From an uncultured Campylobacter sp. (GTDB lineage Bacteria; Campylobacterota; Campylobacteria; Campylobacterales; Campylobacteraceae): a stretch of DNA of 21,121 nt. Shown in pieces: positions 1 to 7,599 of the stretch (its first letter is position 1; the number at the start of each line of letters is the position of its first letter). The translations under genes were made by a program, and so were the position numbers. The stretch is taken from contig NZ_CAKZTI010000030.1 of NCBI RefSeq assembly GCF_937921625.1, positions 1-21,121 on the forward strand. Reading direction: 5' to 3'. The notes below the pieces were generated by a model, which did not search any database, was not told the DNA's origin, and saw only the letters and a list, made by a program, of their open reading frames with translations.

Positions 1-124
1 CCCCGAAATTTGGTTGAAATTTTATTTATTAAAGATTAAATGAATAGGAATTTTATAAGATTAATCGGACGTGAAATTTTAATCGAAATTATAGATATTT
101 TAAAACGAAATTTAAGGTAGTATC

Positions 125-183
125 TGCCCGCATAGCAGCGGGCAAACGAATTAAATTCCGCCCGCCTAGCGGCAGGCAGAATT
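125..183 (-). terminator. Tandem hairpins after the pilT operon
   Basis: Two hairpins lie just past the end of the leftward operon. Positions 125-131 (TGCCCGC) pair perfectly with 138-144. Positions 154-166 pair with 171-183 around a TAGC loop. In the second one, the two mismatches seen on the plus strand (C159/A178 and C163/A174) become G·U wobbles in a minus-strand transcript, so all 13 positions pair in the direction of pilT transcription. No strong U-tract follows, so intrinsic termination is likely but not certain; RNA stabilisation is the alternative. Confidence 0.5.
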
Positions 184-230
184 CTTTAAAATTTTAAATT
201 GCAAAAATTTAAAATTTTAAAATTTACGAC

Positions 231-1448
231 TTAGCGGATCTCTTTTAGTTGTACGACTTCGCCGGCGAGCATCTCCTCGGCGCTCTCTCCGGATTCTGCC
301 GCCAAATCCCTTTTTTTGGCAAGATCGACGTTTTTGATCTGTAGATCAAGATCGTTTCGCTTAGAGGCCTTATCCAGCGCCTCTTCGCGAGTAATAATGC
401 CGTCTCTGTAAAGATCGAGTAGGTGCTGATCGAAGGTCTGCATGCCGTAGGTGTTGCGACCGTCGGCGATCGCGTCTGGAATTTCATCGTCACGCGCATC
501 AAGTATCATATCCTTAATACGCGTGTTTTTGCGCAAAATTTCGACGACGGCTACGCGCTTGCCTTCGATAGTACGGGCAAGGCGCTGAGAGATGACCGCT
601 TCTAGGACGGACGCTAGCGTCATTCGGATACGCTCCTGCTCAGCTTGCTCAAACATCGCAATGATACGGTTGACCGTCTCTTTCGCATCGATGGTGTGCA
701 CCGTCGAAAACACGAGGTGTCCGGTTTCTGCGGCGTGAAGCGCCGTCTCGATCGTCTCCAAATCGCGCATCTCGCCCACGAATATAACGTCCGGGTCCTC
801 TCTCAGCGCGGCGCGAAGCGAATCTGCGAAGTTGTTGCAATCCTCGCCGATAGCGCGCTGATTGATGATGCATTTATCGTCTTTGAAAACGAACTCTACG
901 GGATCTTCGATCGTAACGACATGGCTGGTTCTTTGCCTATTTATGCGATTTATCATACTTGCGATCGTGGTCGTCTTTCCGCTTCCCGTAGGCCCCGTAA
1001 GTAGAACGACGCCGCGCATAGCCGTGTCGCAAATATCTTTGATCGAGGGCGGTAAGCCCAGCTCGTCAATCTCCGGAATTTTAACCGGTATCGTTCGGAA
1101 GACCGCGCTGATACCGTCGATTTGAAAGAAAATATTAACGCGGAAGCGATAATCGTCGTTTAGCTTGTAGGTAAAATCCACGCTCTTTTTCTCGATAAGC
1201 TCCGGAAAGCGCGTAATAAGCAGCTCTTTGGCTAGAGTCATCGCATCCTCTTTTAAAAAAGGCGTCTTGCTAAATTTAACCAGCTCGCCATGGATACGAC
1301 CTCTGATAACCGCGCCCGATTTGATATGAAGGTCGCTACCGCCGTTTTGAATCAAAAATTCCAAATATTTATTTAGCCTGTCTCGCTGCTTAAAATCCAG
1401 CGTAGAAGCGTCAACTTGGTACTGCGAATAATCTATAGAACCCGCCAT
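231..1448 (-). CDS. PilT-like twitching/retraction ATPase
   Basis: This is a secretion/retraction ATPase of the PilT family, which in other bacteria hydrolyses ATP to depolymerise type IV pili at the inner membrane. About 405 residues. The N-terminal PAS-like half contains SDLHIKSG (about 39-46). The RecA-like half has Walker A GPTGSGKTT (about 152-160), an Asp box TIEDPVEF, Walker B DPDVIFVGEMRD (about 218-229) and a His box STVHT. The segment VEILRKNTRIKDM sits where PilT proteins carry their AIRNLIRE retraction motif. The tail of about 40 residues is highly charged. Two ATG codons lie in tandem. AGGAG is only 2 nt from the first (1451) and 5 nt from the second (1448), so I chose 1448, which overlaps the tal stop as TGATG and implies coupled translation. 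No pilin or pilus assembly gene is in the window, so the machine it serves is unknown. Confidence 0.9.
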   Translation of the reverse strand: MAGSIDYSQYQVDASTLDFKQRDRLNKYLEFLIQNGGSDLHIKSGAVIRGRIHGELVKFSKTPFLKEDAMTLAKELLITRFPELIEKKSVDFTYKLNDDYRFRVNIFFQIDGISAVFRTIPVKIPEIDELGLPPSIKDICDTAMRGVVLLTGPTGSGKTTTIASMINRINRQRTSHVVTIEDPVEFVFKDDKCIINQRAIGEDCNNFADSLRAALREDPDVIFVGEMRDLETIETALHAAETGHLVFSTVHTIDAKETVNRIIAMFEQAEQERIRMTLASVLEAVISQRLARTIEGKRVAVVEILRKNTRIKDMILDARDDEIPDAIADGRNTYGMQTFDQHLLDLYRDGIITREEALDKASKRNDLDLQIKNVDLAKKRDLAAESGESAEEMLAGEVVQLKEIR

Positions 1449-2455
1449 CATTTCTCCTTTTTAAGTGTTTTTATTATCTCTTTAAATGCCTCTTCAAAGG
1501 CTACTAGCCCGTCATCGAGTAGCTTTTTATACACCTTTTTCATATCGATCTTCGCATCCGTTACTCGCGCGAAAAATTCCTCTATCTGCGCGTCGCTAGG
1601 CGGCATTTTAGGTTTTTGATCGATGTTTACAAAAGCCTCTATGGTCTCAAGCGGCGCGGTATTTACGCAGCTCGGATACATTAGCTCGCTTACGTAGTAA
1701 TCCTTCGGCAGATCATCTCCTTTTACGCCCGTGCTCGCAAACAGCGGCTTTACGTAATTTAAATTTTCTTTAGCGATGATGTTGTAGCATTTTGAAGCGT
1801 TCATCGTGCCGATTTTGCCGGTAGGAAGGCCTGCCGCAGCCATTTTTTCATCCAGTAACCTATCGAAGCGGCTAACGAAAATGCTAATTACTGTTTTTGG
1901 TAAATTTGCTTTCGGGAAGTAGCGACGAAAGCCCGCAATCCCCTCTTTTATCGCCTCGATACATTTTATGGTCTGCTCCGGCGAAAAAACCAAGGTCGCG
2001 TTTACGCTGATCCCCTTTTTTAATAGATCGCGCATCGCTTCGTAGCCCGCCTTCATAGCGGGGATTTTTATCATAACGTTTGGCATGCCGATCGTGCTAT
2101 ATAGGTGCTTGCCCTCACGATACATCGCCTCGGCGTCATCTGCGAAATATGGATCAACCTCGATACTCACAAAGCCGTCATCGCCGTTAATGAAATTTTT
2201 AAGTAGGCTCTCCGCCGCGCTTCTGATGTCTGCGGTGGCTAAAATTTCATACAGCTTTTTAGGCTCTTTTTTTCTAAATTCCTCTTTAGCCGCATCGTAT
2301 GCTGAGGAGCTTAGGATCGCGTTTTTAAAGATTGCAGGATTGGAAGTAGCGCCGTTAATTATCCCTTTTTTGATCAGCTCGTCGAAATCTTTATCGATAA
2401 AATCGCGCTCCAAAAAGTCGCACCAAAGGCTGAAATTTAGGGCTTTATCATACAT
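1448..2455 (-). CDS. tal: Transaldolase
   Basis: Transaldolase moves a dihydroxyacetone unit between sugar phosphates in the non-oxidative pentose phosphate pathway, in the cytoplasm. At 335 residues it is a normal length for the longer bacterial type. Recognisable blocks are NGATSNPAIF (34-43), VSIEVDPYFADD (about 96-107), and MPNVMIKIPAM, in which Lys130 is the expected Schiff-base lysine, followed by NATLVFS (152-158). The start overlaps the end of serB by 8 bp and has AAGGAG about 10 nt upstream. The stop codon is shared with the pilT start region. In Campylobacterota this enzyme helps supply pentose and erythrose phosphates. Confidence 0.95.
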   Translation of the reverse strand: MYDKALNFSLWCDFLERDFIDKDFDELIKKGIINGATSNPAIFKNAILSSSAYDAAKEEFRKKEPKKLYEILATADIRSAAESLLKNFINGDDGFVSIEVDPYFADDAEAMYREGKHLYSTIGMPNVMIKIPAMKAGYEAMRDLLKKGISVNATLVFSPEQTIKCIEAIKEGIAGFRRYFPKANLPKTVISIFVSRFDRLLDEKMAAAGLPTGKIGTMNASKCYNIIAKENLNYVKPLFASTGVKGDDLPKDYYVSELMYPSCVNTAPLETIEAFVNIDQKPKMPPSDAQIEEFFARVTDAKIDMKKVYKKLLDDGLVAFEEAFKEIIKTLKKEK

Positions 2456-3071
2456 ATTTCATAATCTCCTTCAAATCCTTTTTTTCAATGCAGACGCTCG
2501 CGTGCTCTTTTAAAATTTCATTCGCGCAAAAAGCAATTTTAAGTCCCGCCTCGCGAAACATCGAAACGTCGTTCGCGCCGTCTCCCACGCACATTATCTC
2601 GCTAGTATCTAGCCCCATCAGAGATTTAAGCTGCGCAAGCAGCGCGCCTTTTGAGTATCCAAACATCATCTCGCCGCCGAAAAGCCCGGTTAAAATTCCG
2701 TCCTTTTCATGCAGATAGTTCGCAAAGCTCGCGTCAAAACCCAGTTTTTTCTGCGCGGCGTCGGTGGCTAGATGAAATCCGCCGCTAAAGACGATCACCT
2801 TTATGCCTTTATTTTTCAGATACGCGATGATCTCGCTAGCGCCGCAAACGAAAGGCAGGCTTTCTGCGATAGCTTTAGCATCGCTAAGCCTCATCCCCTT
2901 TATCAGCGCCACTCGCTCGCTAAGGCTCTCGAAAAAATCAAGCTCTCCCGCCATCGCGCGCTTCGTGATTTCGCTAACTTGTCGCTGCGTGCCCATTTTA
3001 GCGGCGAAAAAACCTATCGTCTCGCCGTCCATCAGCGTAGAATCAAAGTCGAAAACACAAAGCTTTATCAT
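2448..3071 (-). CDS. serB: Phosphoserine phosphatase (HAD family)
   Basis: SerB hydrolyses O-phospho-L-serine to serine, the last step of serine synthesis. The 207-residue protein is a complete HAD hydrolase. Motif I is DFDST (Asp8 nucleophile, Asp10 acid/base). The cap follows with GETIGFFA and a helical stretch. Motif II is FSGGF (Ser96), motif III Lys141 in GYSKG, and motif IV GDGAND (163-168). The pattern closely follows SerB rather than other HAD branches. It lacks the N-terminal ACT-like extension of enterobacterial SerB, which is usual for this phylum. ATG at 3071 is preceded by GAGGA at 6 nt. It overlaps tal by 8 bp, and 31 bp separate it from the metallophosphoesterase upstream. Confidence 0.92.
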   Translation of the reverse strand: MIKLCVFDFDSTLMDGETIGFFAAKMGTQRQVSEITKRAMAGELDFFESLSERVALIKGMRLSDAKAIAESLPFVCGASEIIAYLKNKGIKVIVFSGGFHLATDAAQKKLGFDASFANYLHEKDGILTGLFGGEMMFGYSKGALLAQLKSLMGLDTSEIMCVGDGANDVSMFREAGLKIAFCANEILKEHASVCIEKKDLKEIMKYV

Positions 3072-3102
3072 AAATATCCTCGCAAAAATTTAGGAATTAT
3101 AG

Positions 3103-3837
3103 CTAATTTAAGTTTAAGTTTTTTGGAATTAGCATAAATTTTTCGCTTTTTGCGACCTCGTAAATTTTACTCCTAACCCCGAACGAGCATAAATTTATAT
3201 ATTTTTTTTCGCCAAAATATAAAATTTCATCTTGATGATAGTGCCCCTCGATGATTAAATTTGCCGCGTAAAAATCGATCTTTGGCGCGATTATATCCTT
3301 AAAATTTGGCATTTTTTTGTATAGATTTTTCCCCTCCTGCGATTTTAAGATCATCTTTGAAATTTTAAATTTTAAAGCGCGATCGAGCAGATCCATAAAT
3401 TTCAGAAAAGCTCTGTTTCGTAGCGAAAGCAGCGCAAATTGCGTCAGACGCGGCAAAAACAGATCGCCGTGCGCAATCTGCACCGCTTCGCCGCTCTCGC
3501 AGATAAATTTAGCGGGCTGCGCGGCGTTTGGATAAACTTTTGCGCGGGGGAAAATTTCGCGCAGATTAAAATCGTGGTTGCCCTCGAAGTAAAAAATTTC
3601 GCATTTTCGCGACAGCTCGTTTATTAGCGCGATCTCCTCTTCGTAGAAGCGCTGCACGTAGGTCGTGTTTGCCAAAAAATCAAACATATCGCCCATCATA
3701 AAAATTTGAGGCGGCAGGCTTTGTGCAGAACGCAGCACGCGCAAGAATTTCAAAAATTGCGGTCTACTCGCGCCTGCGTGCGCATCGCCGATAAAGATCG
3801 CGCCCGGTTTTATCGTCTGAATTTGATCATTTTGCAT
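3103..3837 (-). CDS. LpxH-like metallophosphoesterase
   Basis: A 244-residue calcineurin-like phosphoesterase with a full set of metal ligands: GDAH (Asp18, His20), MGDMFDF (Asp50), GNHDF (86-90), AHGD (His123) and GHYH (198-201). The GDxFDF box and the AHGDLF spacing resemble the LpxH family, which removes UMP from UDP-2,3-diacylglucosamine to give lipid X at the membrane surface. Two genes upstream lies lpxB, which uses lipid X as a substrate, so a lipid A role is a good inference. Campylobacterota use divergent enzymes at this step, so a different phosphoesterase activity cannot be excluded. The middle (about 135-185) is Lys/Leu/Phe-rich and helical, possibly for membrane contact. The ATG has only a weak GAG ribosome site. 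Confidence 0.75.
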   Translation of the reverse strand: MQNDQIQTIKPGAIFIGDAHAGASRPQFLKFLRVLRSAQSLPPQIFMMGDMFDFLANTTYVQRFYEEEIALINELSRKCEIFYFEGNHDFNLREIFPRAKVYPNAAQPAKFICESGEAVQIAHGDLFLPRLTQFALLSLRNRAFLKFMDLLDRALKFKISKMILKSQEGKNLYKKMPNFKDIIAPKIDFYAANLIIEGHYHQDEILYFGEKKYINLCSFGVRSKIYEVAKSEKFMLIPKNLNLN

Positions 3838-3879
3838 CTAGGCTCTCGCGCGTGAGCGCTTTTGCAAAAAGCACATCGT

Positions 3880-4887
3880 TTAAATTCCATGTGCGATACG
3901 CGGCAGCGCCGTAGCTTCGGCGAATCCGCACATTAAATTTGCGTTTGCGACCGCCTGCGACGATGCTCCGCGCAAAAGATTATCGATCGCCGAGTTGATC
4001 CAAATTTTATCGCCCGCTGTTTTTACAAAAATATCGCAAAAGTGCGTCCCTGCGACGTTTTTTATACTCACGGGTTCGCTTCGGACGCGCACGAAAGGCT
4101 CATTTTCGTAAAATTCCCGCAGTACTGCCTCAGCATCCACGCTCTTTTGCAGTACGCCAAACGCGCTAACCAGCATTCCGCGCGTAATCGGCAGCAAATT
4201 CGGCACGAAAAGCGTGCTAAATTCGCCGCCTTTTAAAATTTGTAGCTGCTCTTTGATCTCGTCTGCATGGCGATGCGAGATCGGCGAGTAGGCATTTGCG
4301 TTTTCGTTCGCGCTTACGAAATGGCTGCTTGCTTTAAGAGTCTTGCCCGCGCCGCTTACTCCGCTTTTTGCGTCGATGAATACGCCGATACTAGGATCGA
4401 GTAGCCGCACGAACGGCGCGAGCGCCAAAATAGAGCAGGTGGGATAGCAGCCAGGATTTGCCGTAAGGCGGGCGGCGCGGATCTTTTCGCGATTTAGCTC
4501 GGGCAGTCCGTAAACGGCGTGGGCTAAATTACGAGGGTCTAAATGCGTGGTGTAATTTTTCTCGTAAAACTCGCGGCTTAGGCGGTAATCGGCAGATAGA
4601 TCGACTACCTTGACGCTTTTAAATTTTAAAATTTCGCGGGCAAATTCCATCGCTTTTTCATGCGGCAACGCCAAGAAAATAAGATCGCATCTTTGCGCTG
4701 CAACGCGAGCATCCGCAGCTTCTACGCTCATCTCAAACACGCCGCGAAGCTGCGGGAAAATTTCACTTATCTCGCCCTGCGCCGAAGCTCCCAAATATGA
4801 AATTTCAAAGCTCGGGTGGGAAAGTAGAGCCTTAATCAGCTCAAGCCCCGTATAGCCGCTAACGCCTATGATGCCTACTTTTTTCAC
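3880..4887 (-). CDS. argC: N-acetyl-gamma-glutamyl-phosphate reductase
   Basis: ArgC reduces N-acetylglutamyl-5-phosphate to the semialdehyde using NADPH, in arginine synthesis. The N-terminal Rossmann motif is GVSGYTG, the catalytic cysteine lies in TANPGCYPTC (Cys147), and SHRHADEI carries the conserved catalytic histidine region. The reading frame is open to a TTG at 4899, but that codon has no ribosome site. The GTG at 4887 has GAG about 7 nt upstream, begins the protein as (M)KKVGIIG and lies 1 nt after the greA stop, so I chose it (335 residues). Other arg genes are not in the window, which is common for the scattered arginine pathway in this phylum. Confidence 0.93.
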   Translation of the reverse strand: MKKVGIIGVSGYTGLELIKALLSHPSFEISYLGASAQGEISEIFPQLRGVFEMSVEAADARVAAQRCDLIFLALPHEKAMEFAREILKFKSVKVVDLSADYRLSREFYEKNYTTHLDPRNLAHAVYGLPELNREKIRAARLTANPGCYPTCSILALAPFVRLLDPSIGVFIDAKSGVSGAGKTLKASSHFVSANENANAYSPISHRHADEIKEQLQILKGGEFSTLFVPNLLPITRGMLVSAFGVLQKSVDAEAVLREFYENEPFVRVRSEPVSIKNVAGTHFCDIFVKTAGDKIWINSAIDNLLRGASSQAVANANLMCGFAEATALPRIAHGI

Positions 4888-4888
4888 G

Positions 4889-5380
4889 CTAATTCTCAAA
4901 TTTGATCGGCTTGTATTCGACGCTTAAAATTTCCACGTCGCGCGTGCCTGATGGCAGCTGAAGCACCACCTCATCGCCCTCAGCTTTGCCTAAAAGCTGG
5001 CGCGCAAGCGGCGTGTTAATATTGATGAGCTTACGCGAGATGTCCGCTTCGCTAAGCCCTACGATCGTGTAGATCTCCTCCCGCTCGGTCTCTACGTCCA
5101 TAAAGGTAACGGTAGAGCCGAATTTTACGCGGTCGTGCTCGTATGTCGAGGGATCGATGATCTTTGAGCGAGAGATGATGTCGCTAAGCTCGGCGATACG
5201 CGAGAGCAGAAACGCCTGCTCTTCGCGCGCCGCGTGGTACTCGGCGTTTTCTTTTAGATCGCCGTGTCCGCGCGCGATGTCTATCTGCTGCACGATGTGA
5301 GGCAGCTTCACGCTCTGAAGCTCTTTGAGCTCGGAGGTGATCTTTTCATATCCGTAAAGCGTCATTGGTTCGGTCGTCAT
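4889..5380 (-). CDS. greA: Transcription elongation factor GreA
   Basis: GreA enters the secondary channel of RNA polymerase and stimulates cleavage of backtracked RNA. At 163 residues it has the usual length. The N-terminal coiled coil contains ARGHGDLKENAEYHAAREEQ, with the acidic tip residues (Asp and Glu of GDLKENAE) that act at the polymerase active site. The C-terminal FKBP-like domain runs from about 85, with LARQLLGKAEGDEV near 125-138. The start has AAAGGAAG 5-6 nt upstream. It lies 48 bp after lpxB and 1 nt before argC, so it is likely read from the lpxB promoter. Confidence 0.96.
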   Translation of the reverse strand: MTTEPMTLYGYEKITSELKELQSVKLPHIVQQIDIARGHGDLKENAEYHAAREEQAFLLSRIAELSDIISRSKIIDPSTYEHDRVKFGSTVTFMDVETEREEIYTIVGLSEADISRKLININTPLARQLLGKAEGDEVVLQLPSGTRDVEILSVEYKPIKFEN

Positions 5381-5428
5381 AATCTTCCTTTCTTTTTATC
5401 AAATTATATAAGCTTTAGCCTTAAAATT

Positions 5429-6616
5429 TTAGCTCGCAGCCTGCGTTAAAATTTTTGCCACGTTTTCGCTGGAGCCGAATTTCAGATAATCTCGCAGCTT
5501 TTGGCTCGCAAGTTTAAATTTCGCAGCGTCGCAGCGCTCGTACGCGGCGAGTAGGTTTTGCGCACTTACCTCGGATTGCAAAAGCTCCTCGTGTAGCGGC
5601 TGCTCGCCCAAAAAATCAAAAATAATATTCGCAAGCCCCACGTGCTTTAGCTTTACGAGCTTTCGCGCGAGCCAAACGTCAAACGCGCGAGCCTTGTAGC
5701 ACAGCACGAACGGAGTGCCGATGAGCGCCGCCTCAAGCGTCGCCGTACCCGAGCAGATGAAGGCGAAATCGCAATCCTTAAGCGTGGCAGGAGTATCGTT
5801 TGCGATGCTAAAGTCGCCCAGAGGCCCGTAAATTTCATCTCTTTGATCCATCAGATGCAGCGGGATTATCAAGGCTCGCTCGCTATTTTCAAATTTAGGC
5901 GCAAGGGCTCTAAAAATCGGCATCAGTCTTGAAATTTCAGCTCTGCGCGAGCCCGGCATAAAGGCGATCTTGCCCTGCTTTTCATAGCTTTGCTTTCGCA
6001 GCGTTATCTCATCTAATAGCGGATGCCCCACGAAAGAGTACTTTGCGGTTTCGGCGCTTTGACCGCTTTGGCGCGCGGCATCCTTTTTCGGTGCAGCGTC
6101 TTTATCTTTTGTTTCTTGTAGCGCCGCGTCTTTGCTCTCCGCTTCTTGCGGCACAGTGCCTTTATCTCCCTCGTAGTCCGCGCCGAAAAATTTCGCCTCA
6201 AAAGGCCAAATGGAGAGCAGGTTGTCGCAGAATTTTTTCAGTTTCTCCGCTCTGTGCGGCTTCCACGCCCAAACCTGCGGCAGGATATAATATGAAATTT
6301 CTGCGCGCGCGCCGCTTTCCTTGATCGCGCGAGCAAGCGGCAGATTAAACGCGGGCGAGTCGATAAGTAGCACGCGATCGCACTCCGCCGCAAGTCGCGT
6401 CATCTGCGCCATCGCGCGCTTGGCTTTTAAAATTAGCGGCAGAATTTCAACAAAGCCCATCGCCGAAAACTCGCTGCTTTTGTATATCGGCGAGCCAAGC
6501 TTTTCATCGTAAATTCCGCAAATCTCGCAAGCGGGATCAAGCCTTTTAAGATGCGCTAGAACCTCTTTAAAATGCAGGTTCGCCGAGGGTTCTAGGCAAG
6601 AGATTAAATATTTCAA
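5429..6616 (-). CDS. lpxB: Lipid-A-disaccharide synthase with an extra charged insert
   Basis: LpxB joins UDP-2,3-diacylglucosamine and lipid X to make the lipid A disaccharide at the inner membrane face. Family blocks include SCLEPSANLH (6-15), ILPQVWAWKP (111-120), FVGHPLLDEI (195-204), PGSRRAEI (221-228) and ICSGTATLEAAL (287-298). The start is TTG at 6616, preceded by AAGG at 6 nt. The next Met is at residue 53, after the conserved N-terminus, so the TTG is needed. Residues about 149-192 form a Lys/Asp/Ala/Gln-rich segment made of near 10-residue repeats (DAALQETKDK, DAAPKK, DAARQ). It sits just before FVGHPLL, where family members normally run straight through. Tandem 30-bp DNA repeats underlie it. 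The rest is intact, so activity is expected. Confidence 0.94.
   Translation of the reverse strand: MKYLISCLEPSANLHFKEVLAHLKRLDPACEICGIYDEKLGSPIYKSSEFSAMGFVEILPLILKAKRAMAQMTRLAAECDRVLLIDSPAFNLPLARAIKESGARAEISYYILPQVWAWKPHRAEKLKKFCDNLLSIWPFEAKFFGADYEGDKGTVPQEAESKDAALQETKDKDAAPKKDAARQSGQSAETAKYSFVGHPLLDEITLRKQSYEKQGKIAFMPGSRRAEISRLMPIFRALAPKFENSERALIIPLHLMDQRDEIYGPLGDFSIANDTPATLKDCDFAFICSGTATLEAALIGTPFVLCYKARAFDVWLARKLVKLKHVGLANIIFDFLGEQPLHEELLQSEVSAQNLLAAYERCDAAKFKLASQKLRDYLKFGSSENVAKILTQAAS
6075..6173 (-). repeat. 30-bp tandem repeats inside lpxB
   Basis: Two full 30-bp units (6093-6122 and 6123-6152) share the plus-strand pattern GCNGCGTCTTT...TTCTTG(T/C)(A/G)GC. They are flanked by a partial third copy (6153-6173) and a shorter degenerate one (6075-6092). 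The unit is a multiple of three, so copy changes stay in frame and add or remove ten residues of the charged insert in LpxB. Confidence 0.7.
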
Positions 6617-6634
6617 ATTTAGCCTTTTAAATTT

Positions 6635-6663
6635 TTGTTAATTATAGCAAAATGTGCTAAAAT
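6635..6663 (+). promoter_or_regulatory. Promoter of the small lipoprotein gene
   Basis: TTGTTA (6635-6640), a 17-bp gap and TAAAAT (6658-6663), with TGC directly before the -10, give a good sigma-70 promoter with an extended -10. The start would be near 6670, 15 nt before the ATG. It overlaps the opposite-facing lpxB promoter almost completely. Confidence 0.6.
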
Positions 6664-6669
6664 TAAGTC
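6641..6669 (-). promoter_or_regulatory. Promoter of the lpxB operon
   Basis: Read on the minus strand, this holds TTTTGCTATAAT: a perfect TATAAT -10 (6641-6646) with an extended TGC before it. A poor -35 (GACTTA, 6664-6669) lies 17 bp upstream. This matches the sigma-70 promoter style of Campylobacter. Transcription would start near 6634, about 18 nt before the lpxB TTG. Confidence 0.65.
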
Positions 6670-6684
6670 GACAAAGGATTTAAG

Positions 6685-7185
6685 ATGAGAAATTTTAAAA
6701 TTTTAGCGCTATGTGGCGCGTTCGTGATGTTGCTAGGCGGTTGCGGCGCGGCTAAATACCAAAAGCGTCAAGTCACCGAAGATCCCGCTGTAACAGCGCG
6801 TTTTGAGGCGCTTAGTAAGCTAGGCTCGCCCGCACTCGTCGCTAAAGCCGCAGCTAACGAGATCGCAGCAGACGTAGGCGGCGCCAAGCCCCACGTTAAG
6901 GTCGCGCAGTTTGCCTTCCTCGAAGAAATTAGCGCACAAGGAAGCGATCTGATCTATGCCTACTCGCTAAGCCCTGGCTGGGCGAGCCTGAAAAGCTCCG
7001 ATCGGCAAAAATATCTCAAATTGCTAGCCAAGGATATTACCGAAAATGACTGCAACGCACCTAGTACGCGAGCTTTATTGCAAAGCGGAGTGCGCGAAGT
7101 GCACCGATTTTTCTACGATTATCCAAGCTCGCACCTACTTGATTCGCAGGTGAGCGAGGAGATATGCCGCAAAGCAGGGTTATAG
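6685..7185 (+). CDS. Small hypothetical lipoprotein
   Basis: I do not recognise the family. The 166-residue protein begins with a short basic N-terminus, a hydrophobic stretch and the lipobox LGGC (17-20), so Cys20 would be lipidated and the protein anchored in the inner or outer membrane. The mature part is hydrophilic and probably helical, with Ala-rich stretches (50-62) and two late cysteines (Cys113, Cys162). AAAGGA lies 6 nt before the ATG. It is transcribed away from the lpxB operon and stands alone, with a long non-coding spacer after it. Base use is like its neighbours, so recent transfer is not obvious. Confidence 0.75.
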   Translation: MRNFKILALCGAFVMLLGGCGAAKYQKRQVTEDPAVTARFEALSKLGSPALVAKAAANEIAADVGGAKPHVKVAQFAFLEEISAQGSDLIYAYSLSPGWASLKSSDRQKYLKLLAKDITENDCNAPSTRALLQSGVREVHRFFYDYPSSHLLDSQVSEEICRKAGL

Positions 7186-7599
7186 ATAGTCTCGCATAAT
7201 TTTATGCCGCGGATTTGCATCGGCGCGAAAGCAAAATTTCGTGGTGTAAAATTTTACGATAATTTAAAAGACAAATTTTGCGGCGAGTTGCGGAGTGCGG
7301 TCGCAAAATTTAATTTAAGGAATTTCGAAAACGAAATTTAGGCGATGAAATTACGTGGCAGGCTATAAAATTTGTAGCAAAAAAAGATAAAATTTCGTAG
7401 CAAAAAGGCGGAATTTTTTCTATGGATTTTGTGATCTAAGTTCGCATGGAATTTTTGCGGAAAAATTTGGCGCAACGGAATTCTACGCCACGCAAGCTAA
7501 GTAGCAATTTTTGCATAGTAAAGAATTGAGCGCTAGAATTTTTGCAGACGGAATTCTGCCCCGATAGGCCTGTCGTGAAATTTTAGCTAAAGAGAGAAT
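7186..7599. other. Non-coding spacer, AAATTT-rich
   Basis: No convincing gene is seen. The stretch carries many AAATTT-centred words, a 12-bp palindrome GTAAAATTTTAC (7246-7257), a small AATTTCG-AAAA-CGAAATT hairpin (7321-7338) and a GCATAA/TTATGC inverted repeat just after the lipoprotein stop (7194-7207). A promoter for surE lies near its right end. Confidence 0.6.
7511..7539 (+). promoter_or_regulatory. Putative promoter of surE
   Basis: TTGCAT (7511-7516), a 17-bp gap and TAGAAT (7534-7539). The start would be near 7546, leaving a leader of about 54 nt before the surE ATG. The match is decent but unproven. Confidence 0.45.

Noticed and set aside
645..1125. Plus-strand open frames opposite pilT
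   Set aside because: They are antisense shadows of a strongly conserved ATPase gene and have no ribosome sites or recognisable domains.
6013..6324. Open frames on both strands across the lpxB repeat
   Set aside because: They arise from the low-complexity repeat and alternative frames of lpxB, which is clearly the real gene on both sides.
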